Below, piece after piece: positions 62,975 to 64,000 of a stretch of DNA of 64,000 nt; position 1 is the first letter of the stretch, and every line of letters begins with the position of its first letter. Position numbers and translations under genes: made by a program. The notes beneath the pieces were generated by a model. The model made no database searches. It saw nothing but the letters and a program-made list of their open reading frames with translations, and was not told the DNA's origin. The DNA comes from Anarhynchus alexandrinus (taxonomy: Eukaryota > Chordata > Aves > Charadriiformes > Charadriidae). The stretch covers positions 1,972,372 to 2,036,371 of the forward strand of contig VUYV01000069.1 in assembly GCA_008711295.1 (NCBI GenBank), written 5' to 3'.

Positions 62975-63496
62975 CATAGAATCATAGAACATTCTCAGTT
63001 GGAAGGGAACCACGAAGATCATTGAGTCCAACTCCTGACTCCAAAAAGGCAACCTCAAAGTTAAACCATATATCTAAGAGCTTTATCCAAACACTTCTTC
63101 AGCACTGAAGGACTTGGAGGCATGACCACTTTCTTTGGGTGAGTGTTCCAGTGCTTGACCACCCTCTTAGTGAAGAACTTTTCCCTAATACCCAATCTGA
63201 ACTTCACCTGATGCAGCATTAAGCCATTCCCTCACATCCTATCACTGAACACCACAGACAGGACATCAGCACCCCCTCTGCTCCCCATCACAAGAAAGTT
63301 GTAGACAGCAATGACGTCACCCTTCAATCTCCTGTTCTCTAAGGTGAACAAACCAAGTATCCTCAGCTGCTTCTCAGAAGTCATGTCCTCTAGTCCTTTC
63401 ACCATCTTTGTTGCCCTCCTTTGGACACATTCTAATATCTTTATAACCTTCTTATATTATCGAGCCCAAAACTACACACAGTACTCGAGGTGATGC
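62975..63496 (-). mobile_element. CR1 LINE, 3' fragment
   Basis: It starts CATAGAATCATAGAACATTC, the reverse complement of a CR1 tail, and proceeds through GTGTTCCAGTGCTTGACCACC and TCTTAGTGAAGAACTTTTCCC. It then reaches the part that encodes the ORF2 C-terminus and ends near CAGTACTCGAGGTGA, where the 5' truncation lies. No frame longer than 60 codons survives in sense, so it is more decayed than the copies at 22.2 and 61.4 kb. Confidence 0.93.
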
Positions 63497-64000
63497 ATAA
63501 ATTAATGCTGCATAAATTAACATTGGTATGAATTTGCAAATATAAGAAAATGTTAAGCTTTGAAAAACATGACCAAAATTATTCCTAAGGTAGATAATTT
63601 TTACAAGACTGTATCTCCCATTGCCACTTTTTCCAACACATACTATTGAGTATTTTTATTTGTGTTTGGAAGCTTGCTAAACAGAACAGAGAAAATGAGG
63701 TAAGGTATACTCCTTTGAAATGTCGTCTTACTCAAAGGTGTAAGCAAAGACAGACAAAATTATTTATCTGCAAACATATGCAAACTCTGCTGAGTTTGGA
63801 AAAATCTCAAAAAAATCTCAGAAGAGATTCACACACTCCTAGATAAAATGTCTTTTCTATCAGAACTTACTTATTCTGATATTTATAGATGAAATATATG
63901 CAAATTAACAATATTGTAATAAAATTTAAAACACTGTTATAGGATCTTTCTTTTTAAAATTTTTGAAGATAAACAAACATCAAGAAGTTGGAAATTTAAC
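63497..64000. other. AT-rich window end, nothing assigned
   Basis: It begins with two near copies of TGCATAAATTAA (63493-63520), possibly related to the CR1 insertion. No gene or further repeat recognised up to the window edge. Confidence 0.6.

Noticed and set aside
1..64000. Search for tRNA, rRNA, CRISPR arrays and prokaryotic-type operons
   Set aside because: No tRNA A/B box pair with cloverleaf, no rRNA-like block, no regularly spaced repeats. The window is vertebrate nuclear DNA.

Overview
This is an AT-rich stretch of vertebrate nuclear DNA, almost certainly from a bird. The main evidence is a set of CR1 LINE fragments. They carry the typical 3' tail (8-base repeats of the ATTCTATG type), the FADDT reverse transcriptase box and the C-terminal [18 protein letters not shown] peptide. 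There is also one solo LTR of a type I know from many bird genomes. I found no host protein-coding gene, rRNA, tRNA or CRISPR array. Apart from the CR1 fragments, the open frames are short and have no family signature, as expected in an intergenic desert or a very long intron. Single small exons cannot be excluded by eye.

Layout. Bases 1-18,566 are nearly free of recognisable repeats. They hold homopolymer runs, one possible old CR1-type tail (13.2 kb), a moderately GC-rich block with a donor-like end (6.3-6.9 kb) and a GC-rich block with a TATA box (16.2-16.5 kb) that may be a decayed LTR or promoter. A CR1 3' fragment lies at 18.57-18.96 kb. At 21.69-22.85 kb a solo LTR (minus strand, TG...CA ends) abuts a CR1 fragment, and the pair is flanked by the same 7-base word. 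From 22.9 to 39 kb there is mostly unassigned AT-rich DNA with a 21-bp tandem repeat (28.8 kb), a 14-bp E-box palindrome (30.2 kb) and a G-rich tract (33.4 kb). At 39.05 kb a CR1 runs into a 190-base assembly gap.

Bases 39.4-48 kb hold a 10-bp hairpin and the longest gap-free open frame (190 codons at 40.85-41.42 kb, coding status unproven). From 48 to 63.5 kb CR1 copies are frequent: a plus-strand fragment (48 kb), a scrap (49.3 kb), a 2.5-kb copy with endonuclease and reverse transcriptase remnants (50.8-53.3 kb), a 1-kb copy with a 5-base tail repeat (61.4-62.4 kb) and a 0.5-kb copy (63 kb). Two foldback structures lie between them, at 53.83-53.90 kb and 60.70-60.83 kb. The second is the most interesting unexplained structure in the window.

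The genes do not work together in any system I can see. The CR1 copies are dead (frameshifted and 5'-truncated), and the LTR has no coding region. I did not find a convincing new biological system. The best candidates for follow-up are the 60.7-kb foldback (pre-miRNA-like or a fossil hairpin element), the LTR/CR1 composite at 21.7-22.9 kb and the nested palindrome at 53.8 kb.
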